Positions 47,934 through 58,054 of a stretch of DNA of 64,000 nt are shown piece by piece (the stretch's first letter is position 1; every line of letters starts with the position of its first letter). Origin of the DNA: Lingula anatina (lineage: Eukaryota > Brachiopoda > Lingulata > Lingulida > Lingulidae); contig NW_019775758.1 in assembly GCF_001039355.2 (NCBI RefSeq), positions 576,969 through 640,968 on the forward strand, read 5' to 3'. A program made the position numbers and the translations under genes. Under the pieces are notes generated by a model. It did not search any database, had not been told where the DNA came from, and was given only the letters and a program-made list of their open reading frames with translations.

Positions 47934-49600
47934 CTGGAAGGAATAGAAATGACGTGGATAGATACATCACAAAAAAATTAATTTTTTTATCATTTTTAGA
48001 GGTTAGGGAGAGAACTTCAATACCAGTTCAATGTTAAGTACAGTGTTTGTTCATTGATATGTAAGCATTCTCTAATTGGAATAAATTGAGCAAACTATCA
48101 AATGTTCTCACCTGCTACGAAATCGGATATATCTTGAGCAGTAGCCGTGACGTCATGTTTTAATATGACGTAAGCTTTGGGCAGCTCGCCCGCTATCTCA
48201 TCCGGGACTCCAATTACAGCTACGTCAGCAACAGCAGGGTGGGTGTGGATCAGGTGCTCGAGTTCTGCTGGTGCCACCTAGCGATACATTTTCAGATTAT
48301 TAACTTAAAAAGAAATGAAAACAAAGTAAAGTCGGTTTGAAATCACGTGCGTCTGGACAATATGTGTATTAGCATTGCTGTAAATGAAAGTTGGTAAAAG
48401 GAACGGGTACTGAATCATAAGTTTTGTATAAGAACACTCCATGAATCCACTTACAGCATAATTTCCATATACTGTGAAGTAATCTTCTGTGTTACCTGAA
48501 ACCCCTTGTATTTAATGAGTTCCTTTAGCCTGTCTACCACATAGAAATATCCCTCTTCGTCATAATGCCCGATATCACCTAAAAGAACAACCATCTTGTC
48601 AATAATTCAAACCGCATATGGAGCCAATTAAAACTAGTACCATCTAAAGTCTGTGATAACAAGTCAATCTTATAATTTTCTTGGTTTTGATAACATCATC
48701 AAAAGTGAAATTGAATTGGCAATTTCGTCCTTAATAGCTGCTCGTTCTAAATCTAAATGCAGTAAGAAATTTTAAAAACCTGTGTGAAACCATCCGTCTT
48801 TGTCAATACATTCAGCAGTGGCTTGAGGAAGGTTGAAGTACCCTTTCATCACTTGGGGCCCACGGAACCAGAGTTCGCCATCTTGATTGGCACCAAGAAC
48901 CTGTTTGGTATCAGGGTCCACTACCTGGGGATATATTCTCTCATGTATTACATGTAACAGCTGACAAATAAAAAAGTGCACCCTGTTATATTTGTGATTT
49001 AAAGAATATGGATTTCTTCAATGTTAAAATTAACGTCTTCAGTTGGTAGCTACTTTAGAATTCTTTTATTTCACTCGCTATCTAGTAGTTTTCATTTATT
49101 CGCCACTTTCTATTCATTTATTTATGTCAGAACTATAGTATAAAATTTCTTGATTAAAAAACATTTACGTGTTAAGATTTCCGTTTTCATAATTATGAAA
49201 ACATTACGAAAATGATAAAACCGCGACAGATTACGTGTTCACGCCCTTACTTTGCTTTCTGTATTTGGTACCAGTATTCCTGAGGAACCAGACTTTCTTG
49301 GAAAGCAATTGACCCTAGGGGGCGCTAGTACAACTGGGCTTGTCTCAGTAAGTCCATAACCTCAAATATGTACGTATTTTGCATTACATGTACATATGCG
49401 TAAAATGTTATGTTACTCTTAAGGTTCAAATTTTAAATAACTATAAGCCCTCACTTTAAAATCAAATAACGCACTCGTATTCACTTGTCAGACAATGGCA
49501 TTTAAGAAAATAACTTTAACAGATTAAGTATCAAATTGGTAATAAAAAAATACCCAGCAAAATCAAAATATTTCACAACGTTACCTTATGTTACCATAAC

Positions 49601-49633
<33 letters not shown>

Positions 49634-52600
49634 ATTATAAAAACGTGATGGTAACATTATAATAGCATTTTTCTGGGTAGCAATGCGTCATTCAAAGTAG
49701 GTAAAAAAAGGAAGTGTATCTGAAATGTTTCAATTTACAAATACCTTGTCCAATGGATATTCCCAGCCGTTTCTGTATGGCAATCTCAGTATTCTTGCCT
49801 AGTGGCGCCGCCCCGCTTAGAATGTCTCGAACACAAGAAAGGTCATACTTGTCTACCAGCGGGTTCTTTGCCAGATGAATAACTATAGGGGGCACGCAGT
49901 GCAAGACGCTACCCTTGGAGAGGAAAGTGAAAGTGAAAGCAATTCTTTTGCAGATTCAATGATTATTTAAGTACACCTTCATAGTAATGTGTGTATTAAT
50001 TCTTTGGAAGCTAAACAGTGTTACTTGATGTACACCTTTTACAGAGCGAGAGTACAAAAATGAAAGTAATCTGTTTTTATGGTTCCAATGAGATGGTCAA
50101 TATGTTTGAATATATACCCGTCTGTAACTTTGCTTTTCAATTTGTGGAGCACTAATCATCTTAAATAATTGCGAATCTAATTTTAAAAAAATAAAGGCTA
50201 CTGAAAATCAAAAGCCATAATTGTATGTTAAGTAGCGTATCCATCGGCAATTAATCCACAATTGAGATACAATTTGGTTTTCAAGAGCAGAGGTTCTAAT
50301 AAAAGACGCAGCAACAAGGAAATACCAAGGCCTTTGTGATCTTCTTACAGTTCTTACAAATAAGCTGACGGTAATTACGGCGGCTGAGGATGGGCAATTT
50401 GCAAGATTAATTATTCTGCAATACGACGTTTCCATACTTTTCAAATCATTTTGGAAAATTGATGGAATTGGCCAAAAGAGACTAGACAGCAAACACAGAA
50501 CGTTGTTATAACGTTACCATAACGTTTATGTAAACAAAAAACGTAATGGTAACGTCATGGAAACGTTATAAAACGTTCTGTGTTTCCCAGGTACTTGTAC
50601 GTGTATAACTTGGGTACAAAGCAATGAGGAAAGCACGTTGCCCATCGACTTACTCTGAATCTACTAGTAAGTTCCACGTATTCAGCAAAGTGATATCTCC
50701 TCATGGTAACGACCCTCGCCCCCTGCTCTATCCCCTTGAACACTATCTGCACCATGCCGTAGATGTGATAGAAGGGAAGTGCGCCTATAAAGCTGTCCTT
50801 GCCTGGAGTGACGGAAGCATAGATCCCGGAGTCGCTGGAGAAAAAGAGGGCGCTAGATGTACCGCTCTGTTTAGTTGTAGTGGCTTTTGGTCAAGCGTCA
50901 ATAGTCCAGAGAGTTAGTAAGAGTGCTCTAACCATCGAGTCACCGTATAAAACGATTGGCGAAAAAAGGGTAACCTCCTCCTTCGCCTTTCTTTTTTAAA
51001 ATTTATTTTGGGGGGAGGGGGGTTGCAGAGGTTGGAGGATGTAAATGACTTTGATCAACACTTGATTCAACGCAGGTAGCCAGCATCAACAACAAGCCAC
51101 CGGAGATGAAGCAGTAAAGAATCACAGCAAAGCACGGCCCCATTTAAGCAAGAAACGGTACAACTTTTGCTTCTCCTCGGAGGACGACTACGGCTCACGT
51201 GACCAAAATCAAACAAGCAGACAAAATTTTCAGTGTACACATTTTAAAAGGCGCAAGGATATACTCAAAATTTGCAGGGATACAGAATGGTTGCGTGACG
51301 CTGAAGAAATCACTACATCCACACTGGGACAAAAAAAATCAAATCCAACAACCGATTGTAAGGAGTGTTGGTACACGTACTGAAACACTTACTTTATTTT
51401 CGGTAACTATCTTCAGATAGGAATCAAGGTGGAATTTTCTCACGGTCACCACCTTCAGGCAAAGTCGCAGTCCTTTAAAGAGAACGCTGGTCAAGCCAAA
51501 GATATGGAATACCGGCAGCACGCACACGTAACAATCCTCTCCAGGCGTCACGCGCGTCTGTATGTACGGGTTGCTAGGTGGGGAATGAAATCAAGAGATA
51601 AATGTCGCGTTAGAAGCGAATCCCAGACAAAAAGCATGCTAAAAACCAGACTTGCGCAGCTGAAAGGGTTGAATTTCTTGCAAGCATACACCACAATTGG
51701 AAACAATCACGGGTTCAATTTTTGTTGCGATTTGCCATGCCTGCACTCAAAATTTGGGCGACACGTTCAGCATAGGCCAATGTCCACAGCAAACCCCTTG
51801 AACTGGACACTTACTTTATACTTGGTTACAATTTCAAGGTACGCAGGTAAATGAAACGTCCTCATTGTCACAATGGTGAGATATCTGTAAAGCCCTGTGA
51901 GGAGGATCACAGTTAAACCAAAGCTGTGAAAAAAGGGTAGGACCCCTATGAACGTTGTACTGCCGGGAGCGACGGTAGAATATAAGCCGTCCGAACTGTG
52001 GAGGAGAAAGAAACGAGGGCGTCATTTAACTCCGTCAAGTGTCACGTGACAACTGTTAATCCACGTCATGATATGGTGGGTGGTTGGAAAGGAAACCGAA
52101 GCGGTATTGACGAGCGTGCATCATGATAGATTTAAGAAAGAAGAAAAAAAAAACGACCCATTCTTAAAATTTTAATGCTGTAAATAATGTAATTTCATGT
52201 AATATTATTGCAACTAGCACTATTCATTTTTGTTTCATAGGCTTTTGCACAATATAAAACTATGGTCGGTGAGGGTATCTTTTTGGTCGGATATTTTGAA
52301 ATATTCAAAGGGTTCATTCCGATTTTATAATAAAGCATTCTTCTTATGGTAATGTATTGGCCCGTTGCTGCAAAAAGTATTAAACTAGAGATCGTCACTA
52401 AACTAGATCAAGAATGTAGGAAAGATTTTTTCTTCTTAATCAGGAGATCAATTTTGGTCTATATTTCATGCAGAAAATGGCCTGGGAAGGCCACAAAATC
52501 CGCAAAAAATGGTGAGAAAATCCCACCTGCGCTCCCTTCTCACAATATTTTTGAACTAATCAGCGCTGCAATTCTCGACAAAAAGTTACTTGAAGCACGA

Positions 52601-55600
52601 TGAACCTATAGTTTATAAAGCTAGAGTATCAGAACCTACGCAGACCAGCTTTTTTCATTTTCAAATTATTTTACATGCGTCCGAACCACAGAGGTGCTAG
52701 ATTGAAATTTACCTCGCCAAAACCAAATCTTTAACTACGTCACATTCCCGTTCCGGATAACCTAAGACGCTATATACGTAAATCTTTATTGGGTCCTAAG
52801 GATAAGTAAGTTAACCCTATGACAAGGTAGACTTCAACCAAACTTGCAGCTGAATGTACATGTAGGAGTTTTGTGAGCGTGCACAGAGAGCTTGCACAGC
52901 ACAAAAAGTCAATTTTCAGCTCTTTTACTCTTCAGGAAATGGGTCTGAATATTCTCTTTACAAGCCTTTTCAACGGTGTAAAGCTCTACCGGAAAGATCN
53001 GTTGTAAAGGCCAGCTTGCACTGTTCCGACGTCATTCCGCGGGGACTGAAAAATCGGAAAGATTTGTTTTTGTGCTGTGTTGGGAAAGGAAGAAACTGGC
53101 ACGCGTCGAACTTGATTGTAGACTAGTATATTTAAGACTGGGTTCCCATGCCTAGATCGATCTAACAGGATCAATCCATCTCCAAGGGGTTTCTCATTAA
53201 ATAAATTTCAGTTTAAGTGGTTAAGATGTCTGGCACGCCTACTGAAGCTGCTAAACGATAGTTAATTACCCCCTAGCAGCTTCAGTAGGCGTGACAGCAA
53301 TTTAGCGAGAATCCCATCTGAGATAGATCGATCCACAGTTTGTGCGATAGGGTCTGGGAATGGTCCCCAAGCCAATGGCAGAACCAGGCGTTAGCTTAAT
53401 AGGCCATGTGTACCCTCCTCCACTTAGGTAGAAACCCCCTTCTCCCCAATTTTTCATCCCTTGATCCAACCCGTCACAGTGAAATTGGCTTCGTCTACTG
53501 TTACATATCTGCCGAAAGAAGCAATGCTATTTTTCCTTGTTGCCCACTCATCTCCAGTTAAATTCTGGATCCGCTCTTCTATACCGCAGTTTCAAATACT
53601 AATGTCACAATACTCACTCTATCTGCATCAGATTAGCCACCAGATTGTAGTGTGTTAACATGACGGGTTTGGGCATCCCTGTTGTCCCACTAGACGACGG
53701 TAGGATAGCCACGTCCTCACGTGTGTTAAATGGGACAAACGAGGGGAACGCTATGCCGTCGTCGTTGAGGAGAACGCTGAAGGGAAACGTGCCGGCAGGA
53801 GCATCGCCAACTACATACACCACCTTGACAAATAATGTGAATTTTCAGATTGATGATGACTGTCAGTTAGCTAAAACTATCATATTATCCATATCGCACA
53901 TTAATTGAGTGTTTAATAATAAATACAAATCATAATCAAGTTTCCTTGTTAAATGAAGCACTATATTCAATATTTAGTACGAGTTTACATGGACTCGTAT
54001 GCGTTTTTAGGTCACTTGCAAGAAAGACATCGACCATTATCAAGTTTTGGTGTGTAAGCAAATTAATTAATAACGTTTTGTTGTATTTTCACGCGCAGTG
54101 TGTCAGTCTTATTGCATTTCTCTCACCTTCAAGTGTCCTATTTCTCGCGCCGCGTCCTTCACCTTGCTGACGTTCTCTGGCACTGTCATGATGAACGTCG
54201 CTTTGGTGCTGCGAAGCTGGTATTCTAATTCCTCTGCAGAACAAAACAAATTATACATGATCTATCATTTTCTTAAATCATGCAGCGAGACGAGTTTCTC
54301 TCTCATTCTCTCAACTATTATTTTGAACTGTCCAAATCTTAGACATTTACACAACTAACTGATCACAAATTCTGATCTTCTTATTAAGTATAATATCGTT
54401 CAATAATAATTATAGCAATGATGTATTAGTTAGTAATAACTGTAGCCATGGGTCAACAAACAAAACCGCGCTGTTGGTCTTCTCGAAGGAGAGTCGAATA
54501 TTTAAAACTTTTTTTTTTATAAATTAATAAAAGTACTATGACGTATTTGACAGTAGCTAGACACAGATTTAAGGAGCGTCCTTTACCCTCGGTGTAGAGT
54601 GGATTAACGGTAGTGACCACTCCACCAATGGCTAAAGCACCCAACAACCCGAAGGCGTACTCTGGCACATTGGGGCAGTAGATGTAGAACACGTCGTTCT
54701 TGCGGAGACCGGCTTTGAAGAGCCCGCTGCCTACTCGACGGACGTTTTGCAGGAGTTCTCTATAGGTGAACTGTTGCCCCGTCTCTCCATTTACCTAAAT
54801 GAAAGGCGTCGTTTAAATTTTAAAGAAATTAGTAAGTTTACTGTCTTCAGTTATCTCAGGTTCTGTGTACATCCTGATCCTTTTCTTTTTTTTAACTCTA
54901 TGGAACAACTAACGGGGGTTTGTTGTCGAAAGTCCCTTTGTTTTTTATATTTTAGTTAGCTTTAATAATCTGCATTGAAATGCAATAACTCAAAAGATTT
55001 TTGTTAGGGGAAATTAGCATGTGTTCCGAAAAATGCCCAGCTTAATACGAGATTTTTTTAAATAAGTTTTGAAATTGCGTTCTAGAAGACCCTAAAAACC
55101 GATTAAATTCACCTACTCCCCCACCCCTCCTACCCACTCAATCCACTTTTTCCTCCCAAAGCAGCAGAATGACATATAAGCCTATGGCAGGACACCGAAT
55201 CGCTGATAAGAAGGTGTGCACTTCTTGTGAAATCAGCTTTAGTTTTGTCAGTGACCTAAATAAACTAATATGCCATGTGGAAATGCAGTGGCACGCTTTG
55301 CAGGTCGTTTGAACTATGCACAGTACACAGCTACACCCATAAAAAAGACATGGTACGTGTAGAGAGAGGTATGGGTGGAGGGGATGTTAAAACGCTGTTG
55401 CACTCGGAAAGTTTAACATTCCGGGGCACTGGGATTGGAATGGGAAATAAGAGGTACAATGAAATGCATATTAGCGCCGGGGTTGGGGGGGGGGGGATAC
55501 AATGAAACACCTGTGGTTGGACGGGAATGGGGGTGGGGAGTGGTGGGTGGGGGGTAACGTTGTTACCAGTTCTTACCAGCGCCACTAAGTCTCCGTATTT

Positions 55601-55696
55601 CTCCGCATTCTGCAACACAAACTCTGCCAGTGACACGTTCTCCGGTATCTCCACTGAGGGGAGCTTACTCCTAACTACTCCCTGAGCGTTCGCCAT
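47800..55696 (-). CDS. Gene B: peroxisomal 4-coumarate-CoA ligase-like acyl-CoA synthetase with alternative exon 5
   Basis: Exons 55577-55696, 54587-54794, 54127-54233, 53618-53823, one of 5A/5B/5C, 49745-49913, 49251-49360, 48780-48924, 48496-48578, 48112-48277 and 47800-47933 join in phase to 1,629 nt, or 542 residues, the usual size for the family. ANL enzymes activate a carboxylate with ATP and transfer it to CoA. Visible motifs are the P-loop [12 protein letters not shown] (188-199), YGLTE (332-336), TGD with the ribose-binding Asp (417), [11 protein letters not shown] around the domain hinge (431-441) and the catalytic Lys in KSPSGK (524). The C-terminal AKL is a PTS1 signal, so the enzyme should be peroxisomal. 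The exact substrate is unknown; long-chain or aromatic acids are possible, and luciferase activity cannot be inferred. Confidence 0.93.
48112..48277 (-). CDS. Gene B exon 10
   Basis: Acceptor ATCGCTAG, donor GTGAGA. It encodes [38 protein letters not shown] and [11 protein letters not shown]. Confidence 0.93.
48496..48578 (-). CDS. Gene B exon 9 (domain hinge)
   Basis: Acceptor TTCTTTTAG, donor GTAACA. It encodes [20 protein letters not shown] followed by IKYKGFQ, the ribose-binding Asp and the hinge between the large N domain and the small C domain. Confidence 0.93.
48780..48924 (-). CDS. Gene B exon 8
   Basis: Acceptor ATCCCCAG, donor GTTTTT. It encodes [38 protein letters not shown] and GWFHTG. 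Confidence 0.93.
49251..49360 (-). CDS. Gene B exon 7
   Basis: Acceptor TATTTGAG, donor GTAAGG. It encodes [17 protein letters not shown] followed by [15 protein letters not shown], covering the adenine-binding YGLTE motif. Confidence 0.92.
49551..49679. mobile_element. Hairpin MITE with TACCCAG ends
   Basis: TACCCAGCAAAA at the left is inverted as TTTTTCTGGGTA at the right. The interior has ACGTTACC/GGTAAC arms around a long T-run. Located in the exon 6-7 intron. Confidence 0.6.
49745..49913 (-). CDS. Gene B exon 6
   Basis: Acceptor CTCTCCAAG, donor GTATTT. It encodes [20 protein letters not shown]..., then [12 protein letters not shown], the conserved SGAAP segment. It ends in phase 1. 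Confidence 0.92.
50491..50585. mobile_element. Hairpin MITE with AAACACAGAACGTT ends
   Basis: About 95 bp folding on itself: AAACACAGAACGTT inverted at the right end, with GTTATAACGTTACCATAACG-type inner palindromes. Located in the 5C-exon 6 intron. Confidence 0.7.
50654..50834 (-). CDS. Gene B exon 5C (alternative pocket exon)
   Basis: 181 nt, acceptor TTTTTCTCCAG, donor GTAAGT. It encodes [15 protein letters not shown], then [15 protein letters not shown] and VELTSRFR. The HIYG form is the closest of the three to ordinary 4CL enzymes. Same phase as 5A and 5B. Confidence 0.88.
51393..51573 (-). CDS. Gene B exon 5B (alternative pocket exon)
   Basis: 181 nt, acceptor CCCCACCTAG, donor GTAAGT. 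It encodes [15 protein letters not shown], then [15 protein letters not shown] and LKIVTENK. Same phase as 5A, separated from it by a 241-bp intron. It is more diverged in its first ten residues. Confidence 0.88.
51815..51995 (-). CDS. Gene B exon 5A (alternative pocket exon)
   Basis: 181 nt, acceptor CTCCTCCACAG, donor GTAAGT. It encodes the segment from [15 protein letters not shown] through [15 protein letters not shown] to LEIVTKYK. In firefly luciferase the corresponding HHGFGMFTT segment lines the substrate pocket (family knowledge), so the residues after the His probably affect specificity. Confidence 0.88.
51996..53617. other. Gene B intron 4 (exon 4 to exon 5A)
   Basis: 1.6 kb with a single N at 53000 and a MITE-like element at 53132-53370. 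I looked for a further exon 5 copy and saw none. Confidence 0.6.
53132..53370. mobile_element. ~235-bp MITE-like element, copy 3
   Basis: It starts TTTAAGACTGGGTTCCCATG and ends TCTGGGAATGGTCCCC, an imperfect inverse. An inner palindrome (CCTACTGAAGCTGCTA and its inverse) surrounds a GGGGGTAATTAAC-like segment. Confidence 0.65.
53618..53823 (-). CDS. Gene B exon 4 (ATP-binding P-loop)
   Basis: It carries the AMP-binding signature [20 protein letters not shown] and ends ...NLMQI plus GA at a GTGAGT donor. All three exon 5 copies supply the missing base (T or C, both making Asp). Confidence 0.95.
54127..54233 (-). CDS. Gene B exon 3
   Basis: Acceptor CTCTGCAG, donor GTGAGA. It encodes [20 protein letters not shown] followed by [16 protein letters not shown]; phase 0 at its end. 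Confidence 0.92.
54587..54794 (-). CDS. Gene B exon 2
   Basis: It encodes [20 protein letters not shown], then [20 protein letters not shown] and [11 protein letters not shown], the characteristic early N-domain of 4CL-type enzymes. Phase 1 at its end. Confidence 0.93.
55577..55696 (-). CDS. Gene B exon 1
   Basis: The ATG opens 40 codons ([20 protein letters not shown]...) ending ...DLVAL at GTAAGA in phase 0. The sequence matches the typical N-terminal start of the family, with no signal peptide. Confidence 0.92.
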
Positions 55697-55704
55697 GACT
55701 TCAT
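55675..55704 (-). promoter_or_regulatory. Overlapping upstream ORF at the gene B start
   Basis: An ATG eight bases upstream of the main ATG (weak context, T at -3) opens nine codons in another frame (MKSWRTLRE) and stops inside exon 1. The main ATG has G at -3 and +4. Leaky scanning past the first ATG could tune translation. Confidence 0.5.
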
Positions 55705-57074
55705 TAATTTACACCTACCGCAGGCGAGGCGAAAAAATGCCGATTCATTCCCAGAGAAGAGAGACCTGGTGGGATTAACCTACGAGCTGATATCCCGGTT
55801 GATTTAACCTTGCTTCAGCAAAGAGAGACCGACTTCCAAGGTCGCGCAGATTTAGGCCTACTATCAGAAAATAAACAAAACGATCACACATGGCGGGGAA
55901 ATATCAAGAGGGTATAATTAATGTAGGTTCGTGATGTGTTTGTGTGCGTTTGTTTCTACTGGCTACTGCTTTATATCTTTTAATTGAGCACAAGGATGGA
56001 AAATTTGATCGGAATAACCCTTGCAAGAAGCAACTTTTATTCGCCTCAAACCCTTCGCGCTGTTGTTGCGTTTGCTGCACTGCACATAGTTTTCTAGACA
56101 AGTGATCCGCGGGTGCTTCGCAAACACATTTGCCTTCGATATCTCTTTTCGCGCACCTACAACAGTTATAGTATTTCTTTTTAAAACCCCAGTTACTTAG
56201 ATATCTATTGTGAAAAAAAATTTTTTTGAGGAATTAAAAACGCAACAAGAAACAATAATAAAGGAGGTTGACGCGACATTAAAATATTGTTTTAAATAAA
56301 ACTGATGATACAAGTTTAAAAAATAAATGATTGAATAGCAAACTTGAATAAGAACTTCCAAGTTTAAAAATCCATTTATCTTTAATTATTTTTCCTTAAT
56401 GAATAGACTACCGTCAATTAATTAGATAGTTCTTCATGCCAGTTAACTTATGGCATGTGGGCTTGGTCTACACAATAAAAACAACGAAACACTTTTGAAA
56501 TCATTATAATTACTTTTTTATTTGAAATAACAAACAAAACATGTGTGATTTCATATCTCAAACTTCCCGATTTCCTTTTCCTCTTAATAGTCACACTGAA
56601 AACACTTTCGTAAGGACTTGAAATTCGAGGCTTATTTTCAGATATCCAACTTTTCCCGGTTGCTGAGAGTGGCTATATCCAAACACAATGTTTATAACGA
56701 CGTCATCAACGGAAGTAACGCATCACTCGGCGCACCTGCGTTTTAACCATTCCGCCAAAGTAGTTCTTCAATTCCTTTACACATTTCTACATATTTTCGG
56801 ACACGAATGATTAAAATAGATACATCTCATTGAGAAAAATGCTTTTTGACGTTCACTTTATACAAGTATAGCTCACGTTAGATAAAATACGAAGAGAATA
56901 GTCACCATTTTGTTGAAATGTCCATCCGCGTATGAATGCTAATACAAGTAGTCCGAGAGGAAGAGAGGCCAAACCGACTTGACAGTGAACATAAATTACT
57001 GCTGAATTTTGATCAATTTTAAGCATCAACTGCGATCAGTTTGGGACTAGAAGAAGAGAGGAGAGCGAAGGATA
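55705..57074. promoter_or_regulatory. Divergent promoter region between gene B and gene C
   Basis: About 1.4 kb separates the two start codons pointing away from each other. It contains no open frame of note and probably holds both 5' UTRs and promoters. I see no convincing TATA box for either gene. Confidence 0.5.
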
Positions 57075-57143
57075 ATGTACCAATTTCGTGTTCGGTCCCT
57101 GGTGGCCGTTCTGCTCTTGATTGGATTATGTAGCGGCGGAAAG
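57075..57143 (+). CDS. Gene C exon 1: signal peptide of a secreted or membrane protein
   Basis: An ATG with A at -3 opens 23 codons: a short basic start (MYQFRVR), a hydrophobic core (SLVAVLLLIGLCSG) and GK, ending in phase 0 exactly at a GTACGT donor. This is a classic signal-peptide exon, with cleavage likely near the CSGG. The rest of the gene lies beyond a long intron, so its identity cannot be stated. Confidence 0.8.
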
Positions 57144-57959
57144 GTACGTGAAATTGCAATGCTGACAAAAAATGTGTACGAGGTCAAAACTTGGCCCCCT
57201 TCCATTTGTGGCCTAGCCTTTAAAAAAACCCTTAATTAACTACTTATCAGATAAAGACCAACCAATACCTTAAACTTTGAGTAATGTTGATCTTTAAAGA
57301 ACCTTGATATATATTTTAGAGGTGTCTTATTAATATGATAAGGGTTGATCAGGAAAGGGTCATGAAGGATGCGCTGTGGCATGTTTGAGAACTTGTGTGA
57401 GTGACTCAGAGCGAGAGAGGGGAAAGCGTGGGGGACCTTTGTACTTGGCCTATCTCACTCATGGTCTTTAATTGTTGGTTGAAACACTTATGATAAGGGC
57501 TTGACTGTCTTGGTCAATATTGTAAAGAAATTGAGTAAATTTAAATATTATTCATGCTATTCAAATGTACGTAGTTTAACAACCTTCCATAAGTTTTACC
57601 TGAGTATATCTTTCAGTTGTATTATAAACCCCAAGTTACAAAAAATTAGTATCTAAAATTTTAATTGTCTAGTTATTAGGTTGGAGGCCAAAACTTTAAT
57701 GAGAAAGAGGATATGACTGATGAACTCCATAATGGAATCAATAATTACCTAGAAAGAGGATGAAATGACATCAGAATTGACTTCTTCACTGTCTTAGAAT
57801 TTTTAAGCACATAAAAGGCAGTCAAATAAATGTAGACATCAAAGTTCACATCCTTTTTATCGACATTGATTCATTTATATTACCTGCATAACATGCTTTC
57901 CCAGTCGACTTAATGCCTAACTGTATAATAGTAAGCCATTGTTTTTGTAATTGACCCAG

Positions 57960-58054
57960 AAAAACCCAAAATTGAATTTCACTCGAGAGTTAATGAAATC
58001 AACATCCCTGAAGCTGGAGTGAACAGAAAGGCCTGTGACTCTGTACATTTCAAG
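57960..58054 (+). CDS. Weak candidate exon in gene C intron
   Basis: Between TTGACCCAG and a GTAAAT donor one frame is open (KPKIEFHSRVNEINIPEAGV...). It would need a phase-1 upstream exon, whereas exon 1 ends in phase 0, so it does not join directly. Confidence 0.18.

Noticed and set aside
43160-52100. Haplotype artefact as explanation for the gene B duplication
   Set aside because: The two blocks are contiguous without an N join, introns differ by many indels and insertions, and exon arrangement differs (5B and 5C in one only); a real tandem duplication fits better.
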